Shown piece after piece: positions 34,770 to 42,239 of a stretch of DNA of 64,000 bases. Each line of letters opens with the position of its first letter. Position 1 is the stretch's first letter. Source of the DNA: Sinorhizobium numidicum. GTDB lineage: Bacteria; Pseudomonadota; Alphaproteobacteria; Rhizobiales; Rhizobiaceae. The notes beneath the pieces are model-generated. The model was not told the DNA's origin. It searched no databases and saw only the letters and a program-made list of their open reading frames with translations. The translations under genes were made by a program, and so were the position numbers. The DNA is taken from positions 1,426,001 through 1,490,000 of the forward strand of contig NZ_CP120367.1 of the NCBI RefSeq assembly GCF_029892045.1, written 5' to 3'.

Positions 34770-37079
34770 ATGCCCCCTGAACTACCCGACCACAGCCTTA
34801 TTCGCCTGCGGGCACGTCCGGAAACTATCTATGTCAGCAAAGGCCGGACCGTGCTTGCGACAGGCCGGGACGGCTTTGTCGACCAGAAGCCTGACCAGGG
34901 CCTGTTCGTTCATCAGACGCGGCTTTTATCCCGCCACCGCTATCTGATTGACGGTCATCCGCCACACGCTGTCTCCATTTCCAACGTGGCGCAGCACTCC
35001 TGGCTTGGCTATTACATCGCTCCGGCCCCGAAGGCGTTCACTCACCACCTAACCGTTGCGGATGTAGTCCAGAAAACGATCGAGCTGCGACTGTCGCGCT
35101 ACGTCGGCGACGGCCTGCACGAGGATGTCGATCTGGCGAACTTCACGCAAGAAAACGTGAGCTTCACACTCGAACTCGATCTGGACGCTGATTTCGCCGA
35201 TCAGGACGAAACCCGCGGCAAGCGCAGGCAGGCGGGACAGCTAACGTGCACCTGGGTTGAAGACGACGAAGCTCCGGAGCTTAGGTTCGACTACGAAGCA
35301 CATCACTCTTACGAGCATCAAGGCGAGAAAGGAGCCGCATCAATCCGGCGAGGGCTCAGAGTTCGCGTCTCGAACACCACGACGCGGCCCCGATATGAAG
35401 GTCAGCGCATTGTTTTTGCGATCAACCTTGGTCCCTCTTCGCGCTGGCACTGCTGCGTTGACTTTATTCCGGTGATGGACGGTCGCGATCTGCGTCCAAT
35501 CTACAGATGCAGGTCGTTTCGGCCGCAGGCCAACGACTATGACCGTTTTTCGCAAATCTTCATGAGAGAGGCCACGCGTTTTGCCAGCTCGGAAAGCATG
35601 ACGCTGGCAAATGCGGTGGTTGGGACGCTCGAACAGGGCAAGCGGGATCTGGACGCTTTGCGGCTCCACGATCTCGATGCCGCTGAACGAGCCTGGACGA
35701 CCGCAGCGGGACTGCCGACCTACATCGCGCTATTCGGTCGAGACGCGCTCACCGTGGCCTGGGAGGCCGCACCCGTCACAAGCGATATCATGCGAGGGAC
35801 CTTGCCTGTGCTCGCCAAACTGCAGGGAAAGGAGATGAATGACTGGCGGGATGAGCAGGCGGGTCGAATGTTGCACGAAGCTCACACCGGCCCGCTCGCC
35901 GCTCTCAATTACACCCCGAAGAGCCGGTACTATGGTTCGATCACAACGTCCGGCTTTTACCCTTTCGTGGTGGCACAGCTGTGGCACTGGACGGGCGACA
36001 AGGCGCTCGTCAAACCCTACCTCGAACCCGCCATCGCCGCTCTTAAATGGCTGGACGAATTCTGTGATGAAGATCGCGACGGCTTCTGCGAATACAAGAC
36101 TCGCTCGGAGCTCGGGCTCGAAAATCAGGCCTGGAAGGACTCCGGCGATGCGATTGTCTACGAGGACGGATCGCAGGTGCCGAAGCCGGTTGCAACCTGC
36201 GAAGAACAGGGAATCGTCTATGCCGCCATGATGAACCTTGCAGAAGTCTTGTGGTGGTTCGACCGGGGAGACGAGGCAAAGTATCTCTACAAAACGGCAA
36301 GGAAACTCAAGAAGCGCTTCAACGATGCCTTCTGGATGGAGAACGAAGGCTTTTTTGCAATGGCTCTTGATCCGGACAAGCGGCAGGTCGGGTCGATTGG
36401 CTCCAATGCTCTGCACTGCGTTGCCACAGGCATTGCTGATAGGGCACTTGTCCCTCGGACCCTGGAGCGGCTCTTTGCCGAAGACATGTTCACCGGCTGG
36501 GGCGTGCGGACGCTGTCGTCGCTGCATCCGGCCTTCAATCCTTATTCCTACCATCGCGGCACGGTCTGGCCGGTGGAGCACGGGCCGTTTGCGATTGGCG
36601 CCTATCGCTATGGATGTCATGACTATGTCGAACGGATATGTCGTTCGCAGTTCGAAACCGCCGCGCTTTTTGATTTTTTCCGGTTGCCGGAATGCATTGC
36701 TGGGCATCAGCGAGACGAGGACCATCCGTTTCCTGCCGTTTACCCGGCCGCCAATTCGCCGCAGGCATGGTCAGCGACTACCGCCTATACGTTGCTGCAG
36801 GCCATGCTGGGACTCCAGCCCTTTGCCCCTTTACGGATATTGTTCATCGATCCCTGGCTCCCGGCTTGGCTGCCGGAGATCACGCTCTCCAATCTGCATG
36901 TCGCGGATGCGACCATCACCATTCGCTTCTTCCGCAAGGCGAACGGACAAAGCGGCTACCAGGTGCTGGACAAACGCGGCTCTCTGCGCGTGCTTCGGCA
37001 GCCGAGCCCCTGGTCGCTGACGGCAAGCTACTGGGAACGCGCCAAGGGCGTTCTCATGAGCCTGGCACCGGGACATTGA
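34770..37079 (+). CDS. Glycogen debranching/amylo-alpha-1,6-glucosidase family protein
   Basis: A 769-residue cytoplasmic glycosidase with an N-terminal beta-rich domain (about 1-270, GDE_N_bis type) and a C-terminal (alpha/alpha)6 barrel. Barrel features include AGLPTYIALFGRDALTVAWE, TPKSRYYGSIT, the acid-rich WLDEFCDEDRDGFCEY, GLENQAWKDSGDA and YHRGTVWPVEHGPFAIGAYR. It probably hydrolyses alpha-glucosidic branches or a related alpha-glucan. ATG 34770 has GGAG 9 nt upstream; a GTG 15 nt earlier is possible. A stand-alone gene. Confidence 0.88.
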   Translation: MPPELPDHSLIRLRARPETIYVSKGRTVLATGRDGFVDQKPDQGLFVHQTRLLSRHRYLIDGHPPHAVSISNVAQHSWLGYYIAPAPKAFTHHLTVADVVQKTIELRLSRYVGDGLHEDVDLANFTQENVSFTLELDLDADFADQDETRGKRRQAGQLTCTWVEDDEAPELRFDYEAHHSYEHQGEKGAASIRRGLRVRVSNTTTRPRYEGQRIVFAINLGPSSRWHCCVDFIPVMDGRDLRPIYRCRSFRPQANDYDRFSQIFMREATRFASSESMTLANAVVGTLEQGKRDLDALRLHDLDAAERAWTTAAGLPTYIALFGRDALTVAWEAAPVTSDIMRGTLPVLAKLQGKEMNDWRDEQAGRMLHEAHTGPLAALNYTPKSRYYGSITTSGFYPFVVAQLWHWTGDKALVKPYLEPAIAALKWLDEFCDEDRDGFCEYKTRSELGLENQAWKDSGDAIVYEDGSQVPKPVATCEEQGIVYAAMMNLAEVLWWFDRGDEAKYLYKTARKLKKRFNDAFWMENEGFFAMALDPDKRQVGSIGSNALHCVATGIADRALVPRTLERLFAEDMFTGWGVRTLSSLHPAFNPYSYHRGTVWPVEHGPFAIGAYRYGCHDYVERICRSQFETAALFDFFRLPECIAGHQRDEDHPFPAVYPAANSPQAWSATTAYTLLQAMLGLQPFAPLRILFIDPWLPAWLPEITLSNLHVADATITIRFFRKANGQSGYQVLDKRGSLRVLRQPSPWSLTASYWERAKGVLMSLAPGH

Positions 37080-37087
37080 ACCCAAGA

Positions 37088-37134
37088 GCGCTATAGCGGC
37101 CTTTGTGCGTTTCAAAAGACGCATGTCGCTGTAC
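37088..37134. repeat. Partial RIME (outer palindrome only)
   Basis: GCTATAGCGGCCTTTGTGCG and its inverted arm GACGCATGTCGCTGTA, a decayed half element just after the glycosidase stop. Confidence 0.65.
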
Positions 37135-37222
37135 CCGGGATGCGCCGGAGAGTTATCGCGTTTCGCCTGCTTGTGATATCTCTTACAGAATTCAGGCCGC
37201 CAAACAGAACGAAAGTACAATC

Positions 37223-37957
37223 TTGGAGAATTTTGGAAAATCAGCTTTCCGCCGACGGCTTCCGGTGCAAGAGAGGCGCGCTGAGATATTGCAAAAGGCC
37301 GCCGAATACTTTGCCAAACACGGCTTCTCGGGCTCAACGCGCGAACTGGCGTCGACTCTGGGTATCACCCAGGCGCTTCTCTACAAGCACTTCGAGTCCA
37401 AGAATGATCTGATCGAGAAAACGCTCGAAATGGCCTTCGGTGAGTCCGACGGCAACGCACCTCGATTTGACGCGGCTGTGTCGCTCGAGCAGTCGCTCAG
37501 CGAATTTTATATGCAGTTTGTCGCCCGGTCGACCGAAACACGGATGCGTCTGTTCATTCGAGCGGGACTCGATGGACGCTCATGGCCGACGCGACGCGGA
37601 AACGCCCTCACACGCACCCTGTTTCTCCCGGTCATTGCAGCCTTGCGAGAGCGTGCATCGCTGGCCGATCTCAGCGAGCAGCCCGCCATGCGCGGTGAAC
37701 GCGAATTGGTCATGATGCTTCATGCATCAATGGTCTTCCTCGGCATCCGCCGCCATGTCTATGGAATGCCGATGCCGGATAACCTTGACGACGTTGTCGA
37801 TCTCTATGTGAGGACTTTTATTCAAGGTGCCCTCCCCGCAATCCGCGGCTTGCATGAAGCCGGCGAGGCGAGCCTCAAAGTCAACCTCCTCGCGCCGGGA
37901 CCAGACAAACCCTCGGAAGCTATTTCTTCTGGTCGGAAACGAACTTCCAAAATGTGA
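37223..37957 (+). CDS. TetR/AcrR family transcriptional regulator
   Basis: A TetR-type protein of about 244 residues. The HTH is GSTRELASTLGITQALLYKHF, after a first helix QERRAEILQKAAEYFAKHG. No ATG exists near the domain, and TTG 37223 is the likely start, though its ribosome site is poor, so the start is uncertain. The last 38 bp overlap the end of the convergent cytochrome P460 gene. The C-terminal 30 residues, rich in Lys/Arg/Pro, derive partly from that overlap. Confidence 0.75.
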   Translation: MENFGKSAFRRRLPVQERRAEILQKAAEYFAKHGFSGSTRELASTLGITQALLYKHFESKNDLIEKTLEMAFGESDGNAPRFDAAVSLEQSLSEFYMQFVARSTETRMRLFIRAGLDGRSWPTRRGNALTRTLFLPVIAALRERASLADLSEQPAMRGERELVMMLHASMVFLGIRRHVYGMPMPDNLDDVVDLYVRTFIQGALPAIRGLHEAGEASLKVNLLAPGPDKPSEAISSGRKRTSKM

Positions 37958-38432
37958 AGGTGAAATCGCGCTCCGCACGACTCGTGTGACAGGAAAAACA
38001 ACCTTCAAATTTGGCATCCGGCTTTGGGATGCCATTCGGCAGGTACCAGGCATAATCCCAGTGACCGTTGTCTGTCGTCCATGCCGCGTTCTTTTCCATC
38101 ACGAAGATGTTTGAGACAGGCTCAAGGGCAATCAGGCGACCATCGGCATCACGAACCAGATTCCCGCCCGCATCCGTTTTTGCGTCGTGATCTTCCATGA
38201 TCAGGACCGTGCCGTCGGGAAGTTCCTGGTCAGCTTGCGCTGCCGCATGCGCTTCCGGATTTACATACATCTTGCGCACGCGTTTTCGGTCGAGATGGTC
38301 AACGTCCAGATAGTTGACGAAGCGCTCCTGGTACTTTTCCGGCAATGCAACCTCGTCTGGTCCGGCAAGGCCGCTTCCGGCGGGCAAGATTGCCAGTGAA
38401 ATGGCAACAAGCCTATAGGAAAACCTGCACAT
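37920..38432 (-). CDS. Cytochrome P460 family protein
   Basis: A 170-residue exported haem protein. A signal peptide (LVAISLAILPAGSGLAG) precedes the P460 domain (PEKYQERFVNYLDVDHLDRKRVRKMYVNPEA), ending with the c-type haem motif CFSCH at about residue 150. Known P460 proteins oxidise hydroxylamine or bind NO in the periplasm; related ones act in detoxification. The ATG at 38432 shares one base with the cupredoxin stop (TGATG), so the two genes are coupled. The 3' end overlaps the convergent TetR gene by 38 bp. Confidence 0.88.
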   Translation of the reverse strand: MCRFSYRLVAISLAILPAGSGLAGPDEVALPEKYQERFVNYLDVDHLDRKRVRKMYVNPEAHAAAQADQELPDGTVLIMEDHDAKTDAGGNLVRDADGRLIALEPVSNIFVMEKNAAWTTDNGHWDYAWYLPNGIPKPDAKFEGCFSCHTSRAERDFTFTFWKFVSDQKK

Positions 38433-38749
38433 CACTCTACCTCGACAACTGTCAGCATGTGTGGGTGGATGACGCATTCTACTTCGAACCGACCTACCTT
38501 GTGAACGCTCAGGACCTTTTCCTGTCCGGGCTCTTGAGCGCCCAGATCGAGCGCATATCCGGCAGTTGGGACGAAGACATTATGCTTGGCGGCATCATCG
38601 TTGACGAAACGGATGGTGTCACCGACAGCCGCTTTTATGCTGGCCGGCCGATAGGATGCACCCGCCATCTTGATTGTAAATTCTGTAGCCGCTGCGTGGT
38701 TCGTAACGAGGAATGCACACGCAAAAATACCAAAGAGGTGTCTGCGCAT
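38432..38749 (-). CDS. Cupredoxin (blue copper protein)
   Basis: A 105-residue exported electron-transfer protein. The signal peptide (MRRHLFGIFACAFLVTNHAAA) precedes a plastocyanin/azurin fold with type 1 copper ligands His in AAKHNVFVP and Cys-His-Met in ECVIHPHML. It is translationally coupled to the P460 gene and is its likely electron partner. The ATG at 38749 has GGAG about 9 nt upstream. Confidence 0.88.
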   Translation of the reverse strand: MRRHLFGIFACAFLVTNHAAATEFTIKMAGASYRPASIKAAVGDTIRFVNDDAAKHNVFVPTAGYALDLGAQEPGQEKVLSVHKVGRFEVECVIHPHMLTVVEVE

Positions 38750-38811
38750 CCGATCACTCCGGAGGGGTTAGTTTCCAGATCATTCCCAATTACGAAACGT
38801 TGCCCGACATG

Positions 38812-38839
38812 GCGTAAGTTGTCAATCGACAACTTACGC
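38812..38839. promoter_or_regulatory. 12-bp inverted repeat before the cupredoxin-P460 operon
   Basis: GCGTAAGTTGTC-AATC-GACAACTTACGC, 12-bp arms with a 4-bp centre, about 63 bp before the cupredoxin start. The core TTGTC-N4-GACAA has the layout of Crp/Fnr-family (NnrR-like) sites, suiting an NO or low-oxygen response. It overlaps the stop of a gene remnant, so a terminator role is also possible, although no T-tract follows. Confidence 0.5.
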
Positions 38840-39034
38840 TTCCGCAGTCGGCGCGGGCTTTGGCAGGTGATCCTCAGTGATGGTGTCGATGTCGGGTATT
38901 GCCTCCGCATCCGGATGGAGTTCGATCGAGGTGGCGTTGATCACGGTGTCCGTGCATTCGGGATGCGGAAAATTCCATCCCAAAGGGCGATATTCCGCCT
39001 CGGCCGGGTACGATCGAATTGTTTTGCCGAAGGA
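38834..39034 (-). pseudogene. C-terminal remnant of an unidentified gene
   Basis: An open frame of 66 codons with no start and an in-frame TGA at 39035. Its protein-like composition (RPLGWNFPHPECTDTVINAT, then SIELHPDAEAIPDIDTITED and HLPKPAPTAEA) and the absence of rare patterns suggest the tail of a former gene. I could not place it in a family. The opposite strand reads as shadow only. The rest of 39035-39202 holds nothing firm. Confidence 0.4.
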
Positions 39035-39202
39035 TCAGCGCAAGATGGATCGCTTCATTCTTTTCGGTCTAGCGGCGGCAGCGGGACTGACCCATGGATG
39101 GTTCATCGAGCTGTGGTCGCCATTTGTCATGGCCACATAGCTGGGATTGTGATTTCATTGACGACAGATGCCATCTGACGTGTCCCAAAAAAGGAGCTTT
39201 CG

Positions 39203-39634
39203 GTGACTGAACCTCTCGTGGTCCGGCGCGAGATCCAAATCGCGGCGCCGCAATCAACTGTCTTTGCCTTCCTCACAGATGCGGAGAAGATGTTGCGCTG
39301 GATAGGCACCGAGGCGACAGTGGAACCACGTTCCGGCGGGCTCTATCTTGTCAACGTCGGTGGCAAAAACGTCGCCCGCGGCCAATTCACGGAGGTCGTT
39401 CCGGTCCATCGCCTCGCATATAGTTTTGGCTGGGAGGGTAACGAAGAGACACCGCCGGGATCGGGCCTGATCGAGATCGACCTGATCGAGCAGGAGGGCG
39501 GGACACTCATGAGATTGACCCATAGCGGCCTTCCCAATGCTGCGGCCTGCGCCACTCATGAGAAAGGCTGGGCCCATTACCTCGGACGGCTGGCTGAAGT
39601 CGCTGCCGGTCGCGATCCGGGGCCAGATTCGTGA
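39203..39634 (+). CDS. SRPBCC/AHSA1-like domain protein
   Basis: A 143-residue protein of the START-like Aha1 C-terminal/SRPBCC family. Features are VRREIQIAAPQSTVFAFLTD, KMLRWIGTEATVEPRSGG, RGQFTEVVPVHRLAYSFGW and the final helix HEKGWAHYLGRLAEVAAG. It has a hydrophobic ligand pocket; function unknown. The GTG at 39203 follows AGGAGCTTTCG. The 325-bp gap to nuoH (39635-39959) shows no gene or clear signal. Confidence 0.85.
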   Translation: MTEPLVVRREIQIAAPQSTVFAFLTDAEKMLRWIGTEATVEPRSGGLYLVNVGGKNVARGQFTEVVPVHRLAYSFGWEGNEETPPGSGLIEIDLIEQEGGTLMRLTHSGLPNAAACATHEKGWAHYLGRLAEVAAGRDPGPDS

Positions 39635-39959
39635 TGTAGACAGCCTGACCGGCGGTAAGACTCAGAATCTGTTCAGAAGCAAATCTGACAACAGCCCGGC
39701 TGATCGCTTGATCGGTCGAGCCGCCGGCTTCGCCGCCGCAGCCGAGGTGCGCAACCAGCCGCCTTCCTAAACAAATCGCCCCCTCGGTCCAGAATGGGGC
39801 GGTTCAATCATAGCCAGCGACGACATGACTGTGATGGCATTGCAAGTGGCGTGTCGCCGCTGTACCGTGCAAGCTGACAAGTGCGCAAAGTACTCAGTGT
39901 TTAGCCGGCACCAAAGTCCGGTTGCGCGTTTCAACCCGGTGCATAAGTAGCCGCGGATC

Positions 39960-40946
39960 ATGGAACTTATCGTCGCCCTTGGCTTGATCGTCTTTAAGGT
40001 CGCGTTGCTGATTGCGATCCTGCTGCTGCTGCCCTTGCCGCTGACCTGGCTGGAACGCAAGATCGCCGGGCACATGCAGCAGCGGATGGGGCCGATGCGC
40101 GTGGGATGGCACGGGCTGCTGCAGCCGGTGGCGGACGGAATCAAGCTCTTAACCAAAGAGGACCACATTCCGGCCGAGGCCGACCGCTTCCTGTTCAAAC
40201 TGGCCCCAATCCTGGCCCTCGCCCCGCCCTTTGTGGTGTTCGTCGCGATCCCCTTCGGCGAAACCGTCTCGGTCCTGGGCGCCGAGATCACGCTCTACGT
40301 CTCCAACATGAATGTGGCGCTCCTTTTCGTCTTCGCGGTGATCGGCATCGAGGTCTATGGCGTCATCTTCGGCGGCTGGGCCGCTAACAGCAAATACGCT
40401 GTCCTGGGCAGCCTCAGGACCTGTGCGCAGATGATCAGCTACGAGATCCCGATGGGGTTCGCGGTCATCGGCGTGGTAATATTGGCGCAATCCATGAGCC
40501 TGCTCGAGATCGTGCGGGCGCAAGCCGATGTCTGGAACATCGTCTATCAACCGGTCGGCTTTTTCGTGTTCTTCGTCGCCGGACTGGCCGAAGCGCAGCG
40601 CATTCCCTTCGACCTGGCGGAAGCGGAAGGCGATCTGGGGGCCGGGTTCCATACCGAATACAGCGGTATCCGCTTTGCGTTCTTCATGGTCAGCGAATAT
40701 GCCATCATGTTGCTGGTGTCGGTTCTGGTGGTGATCCTGTTCTTCGGCGGCTGGAACGGCGTACTGATCCCCTTGCCACCGCTCCTCTGGTTTGTGCTCA
40801 AGGTCGCCTTCTTCATCTATTTGTTTATGTGGTTCCGCTTCACTTTCCCCCGCTACCGCTACGACCAACTGATGGCGATCGGATGGAAAGTCTTGCTTCC
40901 TCTGTCGCTGGCGAACATAATTATAACCGGTGTTGTTTTCTCCTAG
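39960..40946 (+). CDS. nuoH: NADH-quinone oxidoreductase subunit H
   Basis: A 328-residue eight-helix membrane subunit that forms the quinone-binding channel with NuoB/D. Signature segments are LERKIAGHMQQRMGPMRVG and the charged loop FGETVSVLGAEI. The later PFDLAEAEGDLGAGFHTEYSGI is the conserved acidic loop near the quinone site. It begins the plus-strand nuoH-RIME-nuoI-CBS block and faces the main minus-strand nuo series. ATG 39960 is accepted although no good ribosome site is visible. Confidence 0.95.
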   Translation: MELIVALGLIVFKVALLIAILLLLPLPLTWLERKIAGHMQQRMGPMRVGWHGLLQPVADGIKLLTKEDHIPAEADRFLFKLAPILALAPPFVVFVAIPFGETVSVLGAEITLYVSNMNVALLFVFAVIGIEVYGVIFGGWAANSKYAVLGSLRTCAQMISYEIPMGFAVIGVVILAQSMSLLEIVRAQADVWNIVYQPVGFFVFFVAGLAEAQRIPFDLAEAEGDLGAGFHTEYSGIRFAFFMVSEYAIMLLVSVLVVILFFGGWNGVLIPLPPLLWFVLKVAFFIYLFMWFRFTFPRYRYDQLMAIGWKVLLPLSLANIIITGVVFS

Positions 40947-40962
40947 GGGCCACAGCGGCTCC

Positions 40963-41067
40963 ACTGCATGTTTCCTTAAATCGGAACCGGTTTAAGGGTA
41001 GAAACATGCAGCAACTCAAAGTGCTACAGCGACCTTAGTGCGTCTGAAACGACGCACAAAGCTGTAG
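40963..41067. repeat. RIME-type mosaic repeat between nuoH and nuoI (copy D)
   Basis: A full element of 105 bp in reverse orientation to copy A, from ACTGCATGTTTCC to AAGCTGTAG, ending 12 bp before the nuoI start. Confidence 0.85.
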
Positions 41068-41079
41068 AGCGGGGCGGCG

Positions 41080-41646
41080 ATGTCGCGCGCACGGGACATA
41101 GTTGGAACATGGATCGGCTGGGCGTTCTTCGCCGATCTGGCGAGCGCCTTGGCTTTGACCTTCGGCTACATGTTCTCCAGACCCGTGACCATGCAGTATC
41201 CGGACAAGGAAAAATGGTTGCCCTACTCGCGTTACCGCGGGCATCACTTCCTGAAGCGCGACGAAGAGGGCGAGATCAAATGCGTGGCCTGCGAACTCTG
41301 CGCGCGGATCTGTCCCTGCGACTGCATCGAAGTCATCCCCTACGAGGACGAGAAGGGCAACCGTCGCCCGGCAAAATTCGAGATCGATACAGCCCGCTGC
41401 CTATTCTGCGGGCTCTGCGAGGACGCCTGCCCGGCAGACGCGATCGCGCTTGGCCAGCAGTACGAATTCTCGAGTTTTTCGTCGCGTGACCTGGTGATCG
41501 AGCGCGACGATCTGCTCGCCAAGCCGGGCAAGGCGATGACTGGCGGCGGCGTGGTCGCTGCGCGCCTAAACACGAAGAAGGACGTGCTGGTTGAGACGAA
41601 CGAGCCGCAGGGTTACAACTGGTGGCGGAATATCCGGCGAACGTGA
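41080..41646 (+). CDS. nuoI: NADH-quinone oxidoreductase subunit I
   Basis: A 188-residue peripheral subunit carrying clusters N6a and N6b. Two 4Fe-4S motifs are seen: CVACELCARICP (about residues 67-78) and CLFCGLCEDACP (about residues 107-118). The N-terminal membrane-associated helix and HFLKRDEEGEIKCVACE are typical. Longer than the E. coli protein at the C-terminus by a basic tail. The start lies within 12 bp of the RIME end, with GGGGCGGCG before it. Confidence 0.95.
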   Translation: MSRARDIVGTWIGWAFFADLASALALTFGYMFSRPVTMQYPDKEKWLPYSRYRGHHFLKRDEEGEIKCVACELCARICPCDCIEVIPYEDEKGNRRPAKFEIDTARCLFCGLCEDACPADAIALGQQYEFSSFSSRDLVIERDDLLAKPGKAMTGGGVVAARLNTKKDVLVETNEPQGYNWWRNIRRT

Positions 41647-41691
41647 ACGTGCGCCAGCTGTGAACCCGGAGCGCTCGGACAGGAGGCTCAG

Positions 41692-42132
41692 ATGTTTGTC
41701 GGCGAAATCGTGAAGAACAAGGGTGTCGGAGTCATCGCGGTCACCCCCGATCAGACGATGGTAGAAGTCCTGCGGCTGTTTCGCGAAAACAATATCGGCT
41801 TCGTGGTCGTCAGCCACTTGCCCGGGCAATATCTGGGCACGTTGTCGGAACGGGACTGCTGCAATGCGGTCGCTGAGTACGGGGCCAAGGCGGCGATGAT
41901 GCGGGTCGCCGATATTATGAATCGCGGTGTAGCGACCTGTTCGACTCAGGATATGCTTCCCTTTGTGATGGCGATCATGACCGAGCGGCGCACGCGCCAC
42001 GTGCTGGTCACGGACGGTGATGATGTTGTCGGCGTGGTCAGCATCGGCGACGTGGTCAAGCACAGGCTCGACGAAGCGCTGCGCACGGAGCAGGACCTGC
42101 ACGATTACATTTGTGGGACCAATTATCGCTGA
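41692..42132 (+). CDS. CBS domain pair protein
   Basis: A 146-residue protein of two CBS repeats (about 12-65 and 78-135), including GVIAVTPDQTMVEVLRLF, NNIGFVVVS, the DIMNR link and RHVLVTDGDDVVGVVSIGDVV. It binds adenosyl ligands such as AMP, ATP or NADH and so may sense the energy or redox state. It lies 45 bp after nuoI on the same strand, suggesting regulation linked to complex I. The ATG at 41692 follows AGGAGGC. A weak match to IMP dehydrogenase-like tandem domains is the alternative. Confidence 0.88.
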   Translation: MFVGEIVKNKGVGVIAVTPDQTMVEVLRLFRENNIGFVVVSHLPGQYLGTLSERDCCNAVAEYGAKAAMMRVADIMNRGVATCSTQDMLPFVMAIMTERRTRHVLVTDGDDVVGVVSIGDVVKHRLDEALRTEQDLHDYICGTNYR

Positions 42133-42136
42133 CGAG

Positions 42137-42239
42137 ACTGCATATCCTTAAATCGGAGCCGATTTAAGGATAAAAACATGCAGCAATTCAAAGTGCTACG
42201 GCGACCTTTGCGCGTCTAATTAGACGCGCGGCGCCGTAG
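42137..42239. repeat. RIME-type mosaic repeat between convergent nuo blocks (copy E)
   Basis: Reverse-orientation element with a diverged outer palindrome (GCGCGTCTAATTAGACGCGC) and inner TCCTTAAATCGG/CCGATTTAAGGA. The nuoG stop codon (42220-42222) lies inside the outer hairpin. Confidence 0.85.

Noticed and set aside
39044..39140. 31-codon frame with one hydrophobic helix
   Set aside because: Too short, only a weak ribosome site, and no partner or conservation visible.
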